This document shows, piece after piece, positions 8,064 through 16,450 of a DNA stretch of 64,000 nt (the first letter of the stretch is position 1; the number at the start of each line of letters is the position of its first letter). Position numbers and translations under genes: made by a program. The notes beneath the pieces were generated by a model that was given only the letters and a program-made list of their open reading frames with translations, was not told the origin of the DNA and did no database searches. The DNA is from an uncultured Collinsella sp. (lineage in GTDB: Bacteria; Actinomycetota; Coriobacteriia; Coriobacteriales; Coriobacteriaceae), in contig UQLD01000004.1 of assembly GCA_900541855.1 (NCBI GenBank), positions 1-64,000 of the forward strand, given 5' to 3'.

Positions 8064-8117
8064 GAGGCTGGGGATTCGAACCCTCAAAATTGAGGCGCCC
8101 CGTTGGACGCCTCATTT
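8064..8117. repeat. Third inverted T-arm box and small hairpin
   Basis: GGCTGGGGATTCGAACCC repeats the inverted tRNA-Ser T-arm again. It is followed by the stem TGAGGCG/CGCCTCA (8091-8114), which sits just beyond the dacA stop and could serve as its terminator on the minus strand. Confidence 0.45.
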
Positions 8118-8142
8118 GGTTCGATGTGATATCGCTCCGGCC

Positions 8143-9519
8143 CTACGCCTTGGGCGCCTTGGCTACGGTCTCGCTCTCGGCTGTGAGCGGACGGTTGTCG
8201 ATGCGGCGACTCAGGCGGTCGAGCTTTACCAGTAGCCACTCGATGGGGTTTGGCCCCGAGCCTTCCTCGTCGGCAACCAAATCCACGACGGCAATCTTGG
8301 TGCCGTCCTGCTTGAGCGTCACACTGCCTACCTTGTCGCCCACATGCACCGTGCCCGAAAGGTCATCGTAGCTAACCTTCTCGGTCACCTCACCGGCGAG
8401 TGAGAACACGGTTGTCTGCGCGGCGGGATCGGCGAGCGTGGCGTCGATTGTCTTGTCCGTCCAGTCGGTCTGGCCAATGCGCGCCATTAAGGGGTTGCCG
8501 TTGGTGGTCTTCTCCTGCGTATTGGCGATTGCGACCGTAACTTTGTGGCCGTAGTACCAGTTGGCAAGGGTTGCCGTATCGGCAAAGCGCTGGTCGTTGG
8601 TGGCGGAGTTCAAAACCACGGTGTATACCTCGTCGCCATCGCGATCGTAGCCGCTCGTAAAGCAATAGCCCGCGTCGTCGGTGGTGCCGGTCTTGCCGCC
8701 AATGTTGCCGTCCTGACCGAGCAAAATGTTGTGCGTATCCATGGAATGCGAGTGGTCGGAGCCGTCGGCGCCCATAACCTCGATCCAGGAGTCCTCGCTC
8801 GCCACGACCTTGCGGAACGTGTCGTTTTTCATAGCCTTCTGCATCATGAGCGCTACGTCATGTGCGGTCGAGTGCATATCGCCGGCCCACTCGTCAAAAT
8901 CCAGGCCGTGAGGATTCTCAAAGACCGTACCGGTGCAGCCGAGCTTTTTAGCGCGTTCGTTCATGGCCTTCACAAAGGTGGCTTCGGCGTCGTTGGTCTT
9001 GGGGTCGATCTTTTTGCCTACGTACTCGGCAAGTGCGATGGCGGCATCGTTGCCCGAGGGGATCATCAGGCCGCGCAGGGCCTGCTCCACCGTGAGCTCG
9101 TCGCCTTCGAGTAAGCCGGCGGTCGAGTTTCCTACGGTGGCGGCAGCATTGCTCACCGTGATCTTCTCGTCCATTTTGCAGTTTTCGACGGTCAGGATCG
9201 CAGTCATCACCTTGGTGATCGAGGCGATCTTGACCTGATCATCGGCGCTGCGGGCGTAGTAGATGGTGCCGTTTTTCCCCATGACAACGGCATTGGTGGC
9301 CTCGATATCGGGGAGGTTTTCGGCCGTAATACCGCGCGCATCGGCGGTTTTGCCGCAAACGTCGTCAGTTGTAAGCACTTGGGCGCCGGCGACCGTTGGC
9401 GCGCCGGCAACAAGGGCGACGGCACAGATAAAGCCGGCGGCAAGCTGGGCAGAGCGCTTTGCAAAAGAGGTGAAGGGCTTCACGGATTTCGCTTTCGACG
9501 GGGTGGTCTCTTCTGGCAC
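8143..9519 (-). CDS. dacA: D-alanyl-D-alanine carboxypeptidase (penicillin-binding protein, S11 family)
   Basis: 458 residues. It removes the terminal D-Ala from peptidoglycan pentapeptides outside the membrane. A basic N-terminus and hydrophobic stretch at about 25-45 (AAGFICAVALVAGAPTVAGA) form a signal peptide. The three catalytic motifs are present: SITK at 100-103 (nucleophile Ser100), SGN at 155-157 and KTGTT from 276. A beta-rich PBP5-like C-terminal domain follows, then an amphipathic helix near 425-440 (EWLLVKLDRLSRRI) that probably anchors it to the membrane. The start is a GTG with no clear Shine-Dalgarno and a TATACT box just upstream, so the message may have almost no leader. It is divergent from a VanRS-like two-component pair, which suggests that pair controls it. 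Confidence 0.92.
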   Translation of the reverse strand: MPEETTPSKAKSVKPFTSFAKRSAQLAAGFICAVALVAGAPTVAGAQVLTTDDVCGKTADARGITAENLPDIEATNAVVMGKNGTIYYARSADDQVKIASITKVMTAILTVENCKMDEKITVSNAAATVGNSTAGLLEGDELTVEQALRGLMIPSGNDAAIALAEYVGKKIDPKTNDAEATFVKAMNERAKKLGCTGTVFENPHGLDFDEWAGDMHSTAHDVALMMQKAMKNDTFRKVVASEDSWIEVMGADGSDHSHSMDTHNILLGQDGNIGGKTGTTDDAGYCFTSGYDRDGDEVYTVVLNSATNDQRFADTATLANWYYGHKVTVAIANTQEKTTNGNPLMARIGQTDWTDKTIDATLADPAAQTTVFSLAGEVTEKVSYDDLSGTVHVGDKVGSVTLKQDGTKIAVVDLVADEEGSGPNPIEWLLVKLDRLSRRIDNRPLTAESETVAKAPKA

Positions 9520-9600
9520 TAGAGTATATCGTTTGCCGGCGGTGGCGAGCGTCGAGCACGTGCATGGCCTGTATCTGTGCCCGAACGGACATGTGGGTGC

Positions 9601-9615
9601 TTAAGGTCGACTTAA
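9601..9615. promoter_or_regulatory. Dyad between dacA and the response regulator gene
   Basis: TTAAG-GTCGA-CTTAA, a perfect 5 bp inverted repeat in the 161-base space shared by two divergent genes. Candidate operator for the adjacent regulator. A CATAAT hexamer at 9655-9660 may be the -10 box of the regulator gene. Confidence 0.35.
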
Positions 9616-9680
9616 TCGCCCGCGCTTGTTGTGTGTGGCGAGCGCCCCCTCGGGCATAATGGAGCGCGAGAGGAGCACGC

Positions 9681-10376
9681 ATGAACGAGCGCATTTTGGT
9701 GGTCGACGACGAGAAAGCCATCGCCGACCTGGTGGGTATCTACCTTACAAAAGAAGGCTTTGATGTTCAGATTGCCTATAGCGGGGCCGACGCGGCCAAA
9801 GCAATCTTGGAGCAAGAGTTTGATCTGGCGCTGCTAGATGTCATGCTGCCTGATATCGATGGCTTTGAACTCCTGCGCACGATTCGTGCCAGCCACACCT
9901 ATCCCGTGATTATGCTGACGGCTCGCGATGCCCAGCAGGATAAGATTGGGGGCCTTTCGCTCGGTGCGGACGATTACGTGGTCAAGCCGTTCCGTCCGTT
10001 GGAACTTGTCGCGCGCGTACACGCCCAGCTTCGCCGCTATACCAGCTACGGTAGCCGAGCGCAGGTGGCTGAGTCTCCGGTCATTCAGCTCGACGGTCTC
10101 GAGATCAACCGCGACGCTCGTGCCGTGACCGTGGACGGGGCGCCGGTGCGTCTTACGCCTATCGAGTATTCCATCTTGCTGTATCTGGTTGAGCATCGCG
10201 GCAGCGTGGTGGCCGTAGAGGACCTGTTCCGCGCGGTGTGGAACGTGGACTTTATGCCCGGCTCCAACAATACGGTGATGGTGCACATCCGCCACCTGCG
10301 CGAAAAGATTGGCGACGACGCCCAAAAACCGCGCTTTATCAAAAACGTCTGGGGCGTCGGCTACATCATCGAATAA
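9681..10376 (+). CDS. Response regulator, OmpR/PhoB family (VanR-like)
   Basis: 231 residues. The receiver domain (about 1-118) has phosphoacceptor Asp53 (LLDVMLPD), acidic Asp9/Asp10 (VVDDE) and Lys102 (YVVKPF). The C-terminal winged-helix DNA-binding domain (about 130-229) has the recognition region MVHIRHLREKIGDD and ends WGVGYIIE. The ATG follows GAGAGGAGCACGC. It pairs with the kinase 26 bases downstream, whose sequence is VanS-like. No vanH, vanA or vanX genes accompany it, so a housekeeping cell-wall role is more likely than glycopeptide resistance. Confidence 0.9.
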   Translation: MNERILVVDDEKAIADLVGIYLTKEGFDVQIAYSGADAAKAILEQEFDLALLDVMLPDIDGFELLRTIRASHTYPVIMLTARDAQQDKIGGLSLGADDYVVKPFRPLELVARVHAQLRRYTSYGSRAQVAESPVIQLDGLEINRDARAVTVDGAPVRLTPIEYSILLYLVEHRGSVVAVEDLFRAVWNVDFMPGSNNTVMVHIRHLREKIGDDAQKPRFIKNVWGVGYIIE

Positions 10377-10402
10377 CGCTTTTCGCTTGTGAGGATCTTG
10401 AT

Positions 10403-11641
10403 ATGACAAAAGACGATAGGCAAGCGTTCGAGGTGCCCGATCGACTCTTTGAATACGTGAGGGCGGTCGTCGACAATCGCGCGCTCGCGACGGTACTGCT
10501 CTTTTTGCTGAGCCTGCTGCTGGTCGGCATCGACAACATCGCTGGCATTTTGGCAGTTTTGCTTATCGGGTTTTTGCTGATCGATCGATTCGAAATCGTG
10601 CGCCGTTGCGTGGTGATCGGCGGTGCCGCGTGGGTAATCACGCTGGCGATCGGTGCCATGGCTCTTGGCGGCATTGCCGAGCCGGTGTTCTTTGACGCTG
10701 GCTTTGTATTCAACATGCTTGGCTTTATCCTGGCGCTTGCCGTGTGTGTCTTATTCTTTTGTGGCCGAGCGCTGTATTACCAAGGCTACGATCAGGGGGA
10801 ACAGTATGCCGATCGCGTGCTTGCGGCCCGTATTCAGGACCGCCTGATCGATCATCCCGACGTCTGGGATAACATCGACGGCGACTTCCTGGAGGTCGAG
10901 GGCGCGCTCAACCGCGTGCGCGATCGCGAGCGTAAGGTGCAGCAGGCCCTACGCGACGAGTCGCATCGCAAGGACGACTTGGTCACATACTTGGCGCATG
11001 ACTTGCGCACGCCGCTCGCCAGCGTGGTGGGCTACCTCTCCCTGCTGCAGGAGGCCCCCGAGCTGCCAGTCGAGCAGCGCGCGCACTTTACAGGCGTGGC
11101 GCTTGACAAGGCACATCGGCTCGACGCACTTGTCGAGGAGTTCTTCGACATTACACGCTTTGATTTCCACGATATTGTGCTCACGCGCGGCTACGTCGAC
11201 TTGAGTCTGTTGCTGGCGCAGGTCGCCGATGAGTTCTACCCCATTCTCAACGAACAGCACAAGGAAGCACGGATTGATGTGTACGAGGACCTGACGGTAC
11301 TTGTGGATGGCGACAAGATGGCCCGCGTGTTCAACAACATCATGAAAAACGCCATCGCCTATAGCTACGAAGGATCGACCATCACGATTGAGGCCGGGCG
11401 CCAAGATGACGGTGGCGTGCGAATTCGCTTTATCAATCAGGGTGATCCGATTCCGGCGGCTAAGCTCAAGGTGATCTTTGAGAAGTTCTATCGCCTGGAT
11501 GCGGCGCGCGCGACCAATCGCGGTGGCGCCGGGCTTGGCCTTGCCATCGCCAAGGAGATCGTTGCAGCGCACGGCGGCACGATCGCGTGCGAATCGACGC
11601 CCGAGCACACGATATTTACCATCGAGTTGCCGGTGGCATAG
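10403..11641 (+). CDS. Sensor histidine kinase (VanS-like)
   Basis: 412 residues. Four hydrophobic segments lie in the first 122 residues (about 28-42, 47-61, 69-92, 99-122), giving a membrane sensor with little extracytoplasmic sequence. A charged linker of about 65 residues follows, then the dimerisation box YLAHDLRTPLASVVGYLSLL with phospho-acceptor His199. The ATPase domain has N (FNNIMKNAI) and G (GGAGLGLAIAKEI) boxes. The H-box and the following helix (DKAHRLDALVEEFFDITRF) match VanS of the vancomycin operons better than PhoR. The start ATG follows GAGGATCTTGAT. Confidence 0.88.
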   Translation: MTKDDRQAFEVPDRLFEYVRAVVDNRALATVLLFLLSLLLVGIDNIAGILAVLLIGFLLIDRFEIVRRCVVIGGAAWVITLAIGAMALGGIAEPVFFDAGFVFNMLGFILALAVCVLFFCGRALYYQGYDQGEQYADRVLAARIQDRLIDHPDVWDNIDGDFLEVEGALNRVRDRERKVQQALRDESHRKDDLVTYLAHDLRTPLASVVGYLSLLQEAPELPVEQRAHFTGVALDKAHRLDALVEEFFDITRFDFHDIVLTRGYVDLSLLLAQVADEFYPILNEQHKEARIDVYEDLTVLVDGDKMARVFNNIMKNAIAYSYEGSTITIEAGRQDDGGVRIRFINQGDPIPAAKLKVIFEKFYRLDAARATNRGGAGLGLAIAKEIVAAHGGTIACESTPEHTIFTIELPVA

Positions 11642-11703
11642 CCAAGGTGCCCTTACAAACACTTGACAATGCGCTCACGTGTGTATGAGCCGCGATTTCT
11701 ACT

Positions 11704-11729
11704 ATCGATACTACTGAATTGATATCGAT
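11704..11729. promoter_or_regulatory. Dyad and promoter region of pstB
   Basis: ATCGATA (11704-11710) and TATCGAT (11723-11729) form a 7 bp inverted repeat just before the ribosome site of pstB. A TTGACA hexamer stands at 11663-11668 with a weak TATGAG 15 bases on. Plausible operator, unproven. Confidence 0.35.
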
Positions 11730-11744
11730 GTGGAGGTAAGCGGT

Positions 11745-12620
11745 ATGACGGCTGCTGCGGCTATGGAGCCCACGGAGCTAGAGGAACTCATGGAGGCGCA
11801 GGCCCAGGCCGCGCACGAGCGCGAAGTCGGGGATGCGACTCGCCCCACGGCGGAGGACCTGGCGGCCTCGCCGACGCGCATCGATGTCAAGGGCCTTGAC
11901 CTGTTCTATGGCGACCACCATGCGCTCAAGGACGTGTCCATAAAGATCCGCGACAAGCAGATTACCTCGCTTATCGGTCCCTCGGGCTGCGGAAAGTCCA
12001 CGTTGCTGCGCTGCTTTAACCGCATGAACGACGGCATCAAGGACTGCCGAATCGAGGGCAAGATTGCGCTCGATGGTCAAGATATCCTGGGCGACTACGA
12101 CATCTGCCGCCTTCGCCAGCGCGTGGGCATGGTGTTCCAGCGCCCCAACCCGTTTCCCATGAGCATCTACGACAACGTCGCGTATGGTCCGCGCGGAATG
12201 GGAGTGCGCGATCGCGTCGTGCTCGACGAGCTGGTCGAAGACTCCCTGCGACGCGCCGCCCTGTGGGACGAGGCCAAGGACAAGCTCAAAGAGTCGGGTC
12301 TGGGTCTTTCGGGCGGCCAGCAGCAGCGTCTGTGCATCGCCCGCGCACTTGCCGTGCAGCCCGACATTCTGCTGATGGACGAGCCGACCTCGGCACTCGA
12401 CCCTGTGTCGACGCTGGTGGTGGAGCAGCTGGCCTGCGAGCTCAAAGAGACCTGCACGCTCGTGGTCGTTACGCACAATATGCAGCAGGCGGCGCGTATC
12501 TCCGATTCGGTCGCATTCTTTTTGCTGGGTGAGCTGGTGGAGCACGCGCCCACCGCGCAACTCTTCAAGAATCCGACCGATCCGCGCACGGCGGATTATT
12601 TGACGGGACGTTTTGGCTGA
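11745..12620 (+). CDS. pstB: Phosphate ABC transporter ATP-binding protein PstB
   Basis: 291 residues; the ATPase of the PstSCAB high-affinity phosphate importer, on the cytoplasmic face. About 45 acidic, Ala-rich residues precede the ABC domain. It has Walker A (GPSGCGKSTLLRCFNRMND, the Asn/Arg/Met pattern typical of PstB), signature LSGGQQQR, Walker B (ILLMDEPTSALDP) and the switch His (VVVTHNMQQA). The ATG lies 8 bases after GGAGG at 11732-11736; a GTG at 11730 sits before that site. pstS, pstC and pstA are not in the window, so pstB is separated from its permease. A PhoB/PhoR-like pair follows and probably senses phosphate through it. Confidence 0.92.
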   Translation: MTAAAAMEPTELEELMEAQAQAAHEREVGDATRPTAEDLAASPTRIDVKGLDLFYGDHHALKDVSIKIRDKQITSLIGPSGCGKSTLLRCFNRMNDGIKDCRIEGKIALDGQDILGDYDICRLRQRVGMVFQRPNPFPMSIYDNVAYGPRGMGVRDRVVLDELVEDSLRRAALWDEAKDKLKESGLGLSGGQQQRLCIARALAVQPDILLMDEPTSALDPVSTLVVEQLACELKETCTLVVVTHNMQQAARISDSVAFFLLGELVEHAPTAQLFKNPTDPRTADYLTGRFG

Positions 12621-12684
12621 TACCATCTAGAAAAGGTACCTTTAGGGTTAAGATGCGGTCATGCCGGCCGCAAAGGGGTTCAAC

Positions 12685-13413
12685 ATGATCTATTACGTCG
12701 AGGACGATGACAACATCAGGGATTTGACGGTCTATGCACTGCGCAAGCAGGGGATTGAGGCCGAAGGCTTTTCGTGCGACGGTGAGTTTAAGGCTGCCGT
12801 GGCGCGACGGGTACCCGATGCCGTCCTGCTCGACATCATGCTGCCCGATACCGATGGCTTGGCGATTATGCGTCGACTGCGTGCCGATCGCCTGACGGCG
12901 ACGGTGCCCATCATGATGCTTACCGCCAAGGATACCGAGCTCGACAAGGTGATGGCGCTCGATGGCGGTGCCGACGATTACCTGACTAAGCCGTTTTCGC
13001 TCATGGAGCTTGCGAGCCGCTGCCGCGCACTGCTGCGTCGCGGCGGCATGGTCAAGCAGGCGAGCGATGTGCTCAGCGTGGGCGACATCGTGCTCTCGCC
13101 CAGCCATCGCGAGGTGACCGTTGCCGGCGAGCCGCTTAAGCTCACCCTGCGCGAGTTCGACCTGCTCGAGTACCTCATGCGCAAGCCCGGCGTGGTCTTT
13201 ACCCGCGAGTCGTTGCTGCAGAGCGTGTGGGGCTGGGACTTCGACGGCGGTTCGCGCACCGTTGACGTGCACGTGCAGACGCTTCGCCAAAAACTGGGCG
13301 AGCATGCCAGCGCCATCGAGACCGTGCGCGGCGTGGGCTACCGCTTGGCCGAGCCTTCTGCCGGTGATGGTGCCGAAGGTGACGACACCGCGGCCACCGC
13401 ATCGGAGGAGTAA
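12685..13413 (+). CDS. Response regulator, PhoB-like
   Basis: 242 residues. The receiver domain has Asp50 as phosphoacceptor (VLLDIMLPDTDG), the acidic pair at 6-8 (VEDDD) and Lys102 (YLTKPF). The winged-helix domain ends with VRGVGYRL, followed by an acidic tail. The start is the ATG after AAAGGGG at 12672-12678, giving MIYYVEDDDN, which begins exactly at the first receiver strand; an in-frame ATG at 12661 would add eight residues without a ribosome site. It is 64 bases after pstB and 3 bases before its kinase, so the trio is likely one phosphate-response unit. Confidence 0.87.
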   Translation: MIYYVEDDDNIRDLTVYALRKQGIEAEGFSCDGEFKAAVARRVPDAVLLDIMLPDTDGLAIMRRLRADRLTATVPIMMLTAKDTELDKVMALDGGADDYLTKPFSLMELASRCRALLRRGGMVKQASDVLSVGDIVLSPSHREVTVAGEPLKLTLREFDLLEYLMRKPGVVFTRESLLQSVWGWDFDGGSRTVDVHVQTLRQKLGEHASAIETVRGVGYRLAEPSAGDGAEGDDTAATASEE

Positions 13414-13416
13414 CCC

Positions 13417-14841
13417 GTGGTCTTCGCCCCCCAGGGAAAACATACGCTGTCGCACCGCGTTTTTGTGACGATCTTTGTCTGCGCCATGGCGGTTATCGTG
13501 GCGTTTACGGTGCTGGGTGCGTTCTTTGTGCAAAACACCTTGGCGGATGCCACGAGTACCAATCTGGCGCAGGAAACCGAGCTCATTGCTGCCGCTCTCG
13601 ACGAACAGCAGGAGCCCATCCCGTTCTTGCGTAGCCTTGATCGCGAGGACTTGCGAATCACGCTGATTAACAAGGATGGATCGGTTGCCTACGACAACGA
13701 GGCGTCGCCTTCCACACTGCCCAACCATGGCGATCGCCCCGAGGTCATCGAGGCCTTTGAGAGTGGTTTGGGTTCCGCGGAGCGCGCAAGCTCTACGCTC
13801 GACGAGATTATGCTGTATCGCGCCGTCGCCCTTGATAACGGCCAGGTTGTCCGCTTGGCGCAGGCCCAGCCTGGCGTTACGGCGATTTTGCTGTCGATGG
13901 TGGCGCCGATGCTGCTTATCGCAGCAGCGGGTGCGGTACTCTCGTTTTTTATGGCGCGCCGCGAGTCCCGTGCCATCATCGCGCCGTTGCAAGAGGTGGA
14001 TTTGGACCACCCACGCCGTAGCTATGAGCACGCCTATGCCGAGATGGTCCCCATGCTTGAGCGTATCGAGTCGCAGCGCCAGGAACTCAAGCGCCAAATG
14101 GCGGTGCTAGCGGACAACGACCGTATGCGCCGCGAGTTCACGGCGAATATCACCCATGAGCTCAAGACGCCGCTTACGGCGATTTCGGGCTATGCCGAGC
14201 TCATCGCAAACGGCATGGTCGAGGGCGAGGGCGACCTGCGCAACTTTGGCGGTCGCATCTATCGTGAGGCGGGCCGCTTGGCAGCGCTTGTCAACGATAT
14301 CCTTACGCTGTCTAACTTGGACGAGGCCGAGCGTGCAACTGAGGGCGAGGCGGTGCCCATTGGTTCCACGGAGCCTATTGAGCTCTCGCGTGCCATCTAC
14401 GCGGTTGAGCAGCGTCTTGAACAGGTCGCCCGTCAGGCGAATGTGACGATCAGTCATGAGACCAAGCCTGTGGTCATCGAAGGCGTGTCGCGCTTGATTG
14501 ACGAGCTCATCTATAATCTGGCGAGCAACGCCATCCGCTACAATCGATCCGGCGGTGCGGTTACGCTGCAGTGCGGCACCAACGACGAAGGCCATCCGTT
14601 CCTTGCGGTCGCCGACACGGGAATCGGTATCGCGCCTGAAGAACAGGGCAAGGTATTTGAGCGGTTCTATCGCGTGGACAAGAGTAGGTCCAAGGCGCGC
14701 GGCGGAACCGGTCTGGGGCTTGCAATTGTCAAGCATGCGGCCCTGTATCATCACGCCACGCTCGATCTGTCGAGCGAGTTGGGCGTGGGAACCACCATTA
14801 CGGTGACGTTTCCCATACGGCAGGACGAGCCATTCGCATAG
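13417..14841 (+). CDS. Sensor histidine kinase, PhoR-like
   Basis: 474 residues. The first transmembrane segment is about 16-38, the extracytoplasmic domain about 39-155, and the second transmembrane segment about 156-179. The kinase core has His247 (ITHELKTPLTAISGYAELI), the N-box (IYNLASNAIRYN), and the F and G boxes (FERFYRVDKSR, GGTGLGLAIVKHAA). The start is a GTG preceded by GGAGGAG at the end of the regulator gene, so translation is coupled. Context (pstB, PhoB-like regulator) suggests phosphate sensing. Confidence 0.88.
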   Translation: MVFAPQGKHTLSHRVFVTIFVCAMAVIVAFTVLGAFFVQNTLADATSTNLAQETELIAAALDEQQEPIPFLRSLDREDLRITLINKDGSVAYDNEASPSTLPNHGDRPEVIEAFESGLGSAERASSTLDEIMLYRAVALDNGQVVRLAQAQPGVTAILLSMVAPMLLIAAAGAVLSFFMARRESRAIIAPLQEVDLDHPRRSYEHAYAEMVPMLERIESQRQELKRQMAVLADNDRMRREFTANITHELKTPLTAISGYAELIANGMVEGEGDLRNFGGRIYREAGRLAALVNDILTLSNLDEAERATEGEAVPIGSTEPIELSRAIYAVEQRLEQVARQANVTISHETKPVVIEGVSRLIDELIYNLASNAIRYNRSGGAVTLQCGTNDEGHPFLAVADTGIGIAPEEQGKVFERFYRVDKSRSKARGGTGLGLAIVKHAALYHHATLDLSSELGVGTTITVTFPIRQDEPFA

Positions 14842-14867
14842 CGATACAACATAGATATTGATGCAGA

Positions 14868-14895
14868 CGCCGCATTTGACTTTCGGGTGCGGCGT
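14868..14895 (+). terminator. Hairpin after the PhoR-like gene
   Basis: ACGCCGC/GCGGCGT stem with a loop of about 14 bases. There is no strong T run, so termination may be partial. Confidence 0.45.
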
Positions 14896-15036
14896 TGTTG
14901 TGCAATTTTACGATTGCTTCCGACATTTTTACAGGAGAGCCTGTTTCTTATGTATAGAGTTTGGTCTCGGTAAAAAGATGCGATAACATACGGACAGTTT
15001 TGTCAATCCGAACTGGGGAAATGAAAGGCAAGCTGC

Positions 15037-15693
15037 ATGACCCTTCTCGAACTGTTCCAGCTGCTGAAGAAGCACCTTCAGCTGGTCATCACCCTTCCGG
15101 TGGTCTGCGCGATCGCCATGGGCATCGTGTCCTTCGTTGCGATGGACAACACCTATACCGCGACGACGAGCATGTACATTCTCGCCAAGACCGACGATAG
15201 CGGTCAGATGAGCTACAACGATCTCTCGGCGAGTCAGATGCTTTCCAACGATATCGCCACGCTGCTGGATAGCGATAGCGTTAAGAGCGGCGCAGCCAAT
15301 GAACTGGGCCTCACCGATCTGGATGACTACAAGGTGTCTGTTTCCTCCGAGACCACCACGCGTGTCATTACGCTTTCGGTTACCGGCACCGATGCCAAGG
15401 AGACGGCTAAGGTCGCAAAGGCCATGGCCAGCTCGGTGAGTACGGTCGCTCAGAACGTCGGCGCTGCCCAGAGCATCAACGTTATCGACGAGGCTAAGAC
15501 CCCCGAAGCCCCCAGCGGCCCCAAGCGCACGCTGTATATTGCCGTCGCGTTCCTCGCCGGTATCTTTATCGCAGTCGCCTATGTCGTTTTGGCAGACATG
15601 CTCAATACCCGCATCCGCGGTGCCGAAGAGGCAGAAGAGCTCCTGGGCATTCCCGTTGTTGGCCGAATTCCGGCTATGAAAGGTGGTAAATAG
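15037..15693 (+). CDS. cpsC: Wzz/CpsC-type polysaccharide co-polymerase
   Basis: 218 residues. Two transmembrane helices (about 20-39 and 163-185) flank an extracytoplasmic domain of about 120 residues, and a short basic cytoplasmic tail ends the protein (GIPVVGRIPAMKGGK). This is the CpsC/YveK arrangement: a membrane partner that activates the CpsD tyrosine kinase and sets chain length in Wzy-dependent polysaccharide assembly. The next gene starts 2 bases after the stop. Only the control module is present; no glycosyltransferases or flippase follow. Confidence 0.85.
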   Translation: MTLLELFQLLKKHLQLVITLPVVCAIAMGIVSFVAMDNTYTATTSMYILAKTDDSGQMSYNDLSASQMLSNDIATLLDSDSVKSGAANELGLTDLDDYKVSVSSETTTRVITLSVTGTDAKETAKVAKAMASSVSTVAQNVGAAQSINVIDEAKTPEAPSGPKRTLYIAVAFLAGIFIAVAYVVLADMLNTRIRGAEEAEELLGIPVVGRIPAMKGGK

Positions 15694-15695
15694 GC

Positions 15696-16433
15696 ATGGC
15701 TAAGGCAAAGAACACCGACAAGCTCGTTGTACAGAATGCCGCCAAGACCCTTCTGGCCAACATCCGCTTTGCGAGCGTGGACGACCCCATCCGCACCATC
15801 ACCGTTACCTCCTCGATTCCCAACGAGGGCAAGTCTACGGTTTCCATTAACCTTGCTCAGGCAATCGCCACGAGCGGCAAGTCCGTGCTTCTGGTTGAGG
15901 CCGATATGCGCCGCAGGTCCCTTTCCGATATGCTCGGCGTTCGTTCGCGCGGCGGACTCTATGCGGTTCTTTCCGAGCAGATCTCCATTGACCAGGCGAT
16001 TGTCGAGACGGGTCAGAAGAACTTCTACTTCCTCGATGCCGAGCCGCATATTCCCAATCCTGCCGACATCATCGTCTCTCACCGCTTTGCCAAGCTGGTA
16101 AAGGCACTGTCTGCCAAGTTCCAGTACGTCATCTTTGATGCTCCCCCGGTCGGCACCTTCATCGATGCTGCCGAGATTGCCAGCCTGACCGACGGTACGC
16201 TGTTCGTGGTGCGCGAGGACTTCACCAAGCGCGAGGAGGCGCTCAACGCTATCGGCCAGCTTAAGAAGTCCGAGAAGGTCAAGCTCATCGGTACCGTCAT
16301 GAACTACTGCGAGACCGAGACCAGCGAGTACTACTACTCCTACTACACCAAGGACGGTAAGAAGGTTAAGAAGGGCTCCGACGATCAGGGGACTTCCAAA
16401 AAGGGCATCTTCACCAACCGAGCAAACGTTTAG
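15696..16433 (+). CDS. cpsD: CpsD-type bacterial tyrosine kinase (capsule regulation)
   Basis: 245 residues. A cytoplasmic BY-kinase that works with CpsC. Walker A is SSIPNEGKSTVSINLA (about 46-60), Walker A' LLVEADMRRR, and Walker B YVIFDAPPVG. The C-terminal tyrosine cluster (EYYYSYY, about 210-216) is the autophosphorylation site, reset by the phosphatase encoded next. The start overlaps the AGGTGGTAAATAGGC region at the end of cpsC, indicating coupling. Confidence 0.9.
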   Translation: MAKAKNTDKLVVQNAAKTLLANIRFASVDDPIRTITVTSSIPNEGKSTVSINLAQAIATSGKSVLLVEADMRRRSLSDMLGVRSRGGLYAVLSEQISIDQAIVETGQKNFYFLDAEPHIPNPADIIVSHRFAKLVKALSAKFQYVIFDAPPVGTFIDAAEIASLTDGTLFVVREDFTKREEALNAIGQLKKSEKVKLIGTVMNYCETETSEYYYSYYTKDGKKVKKGSDDQGTSKKGIFTNRANV

Positions 16434-16450
16434 TTGATTAAGGCTGACCT

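Noticed and set aside
9681..11641. Vancomycin resistance operon
   Set aside because: Only regulator-like genes are present; no D-lactate dehydrogenase, ligase or dipeptidase genes are nearby.
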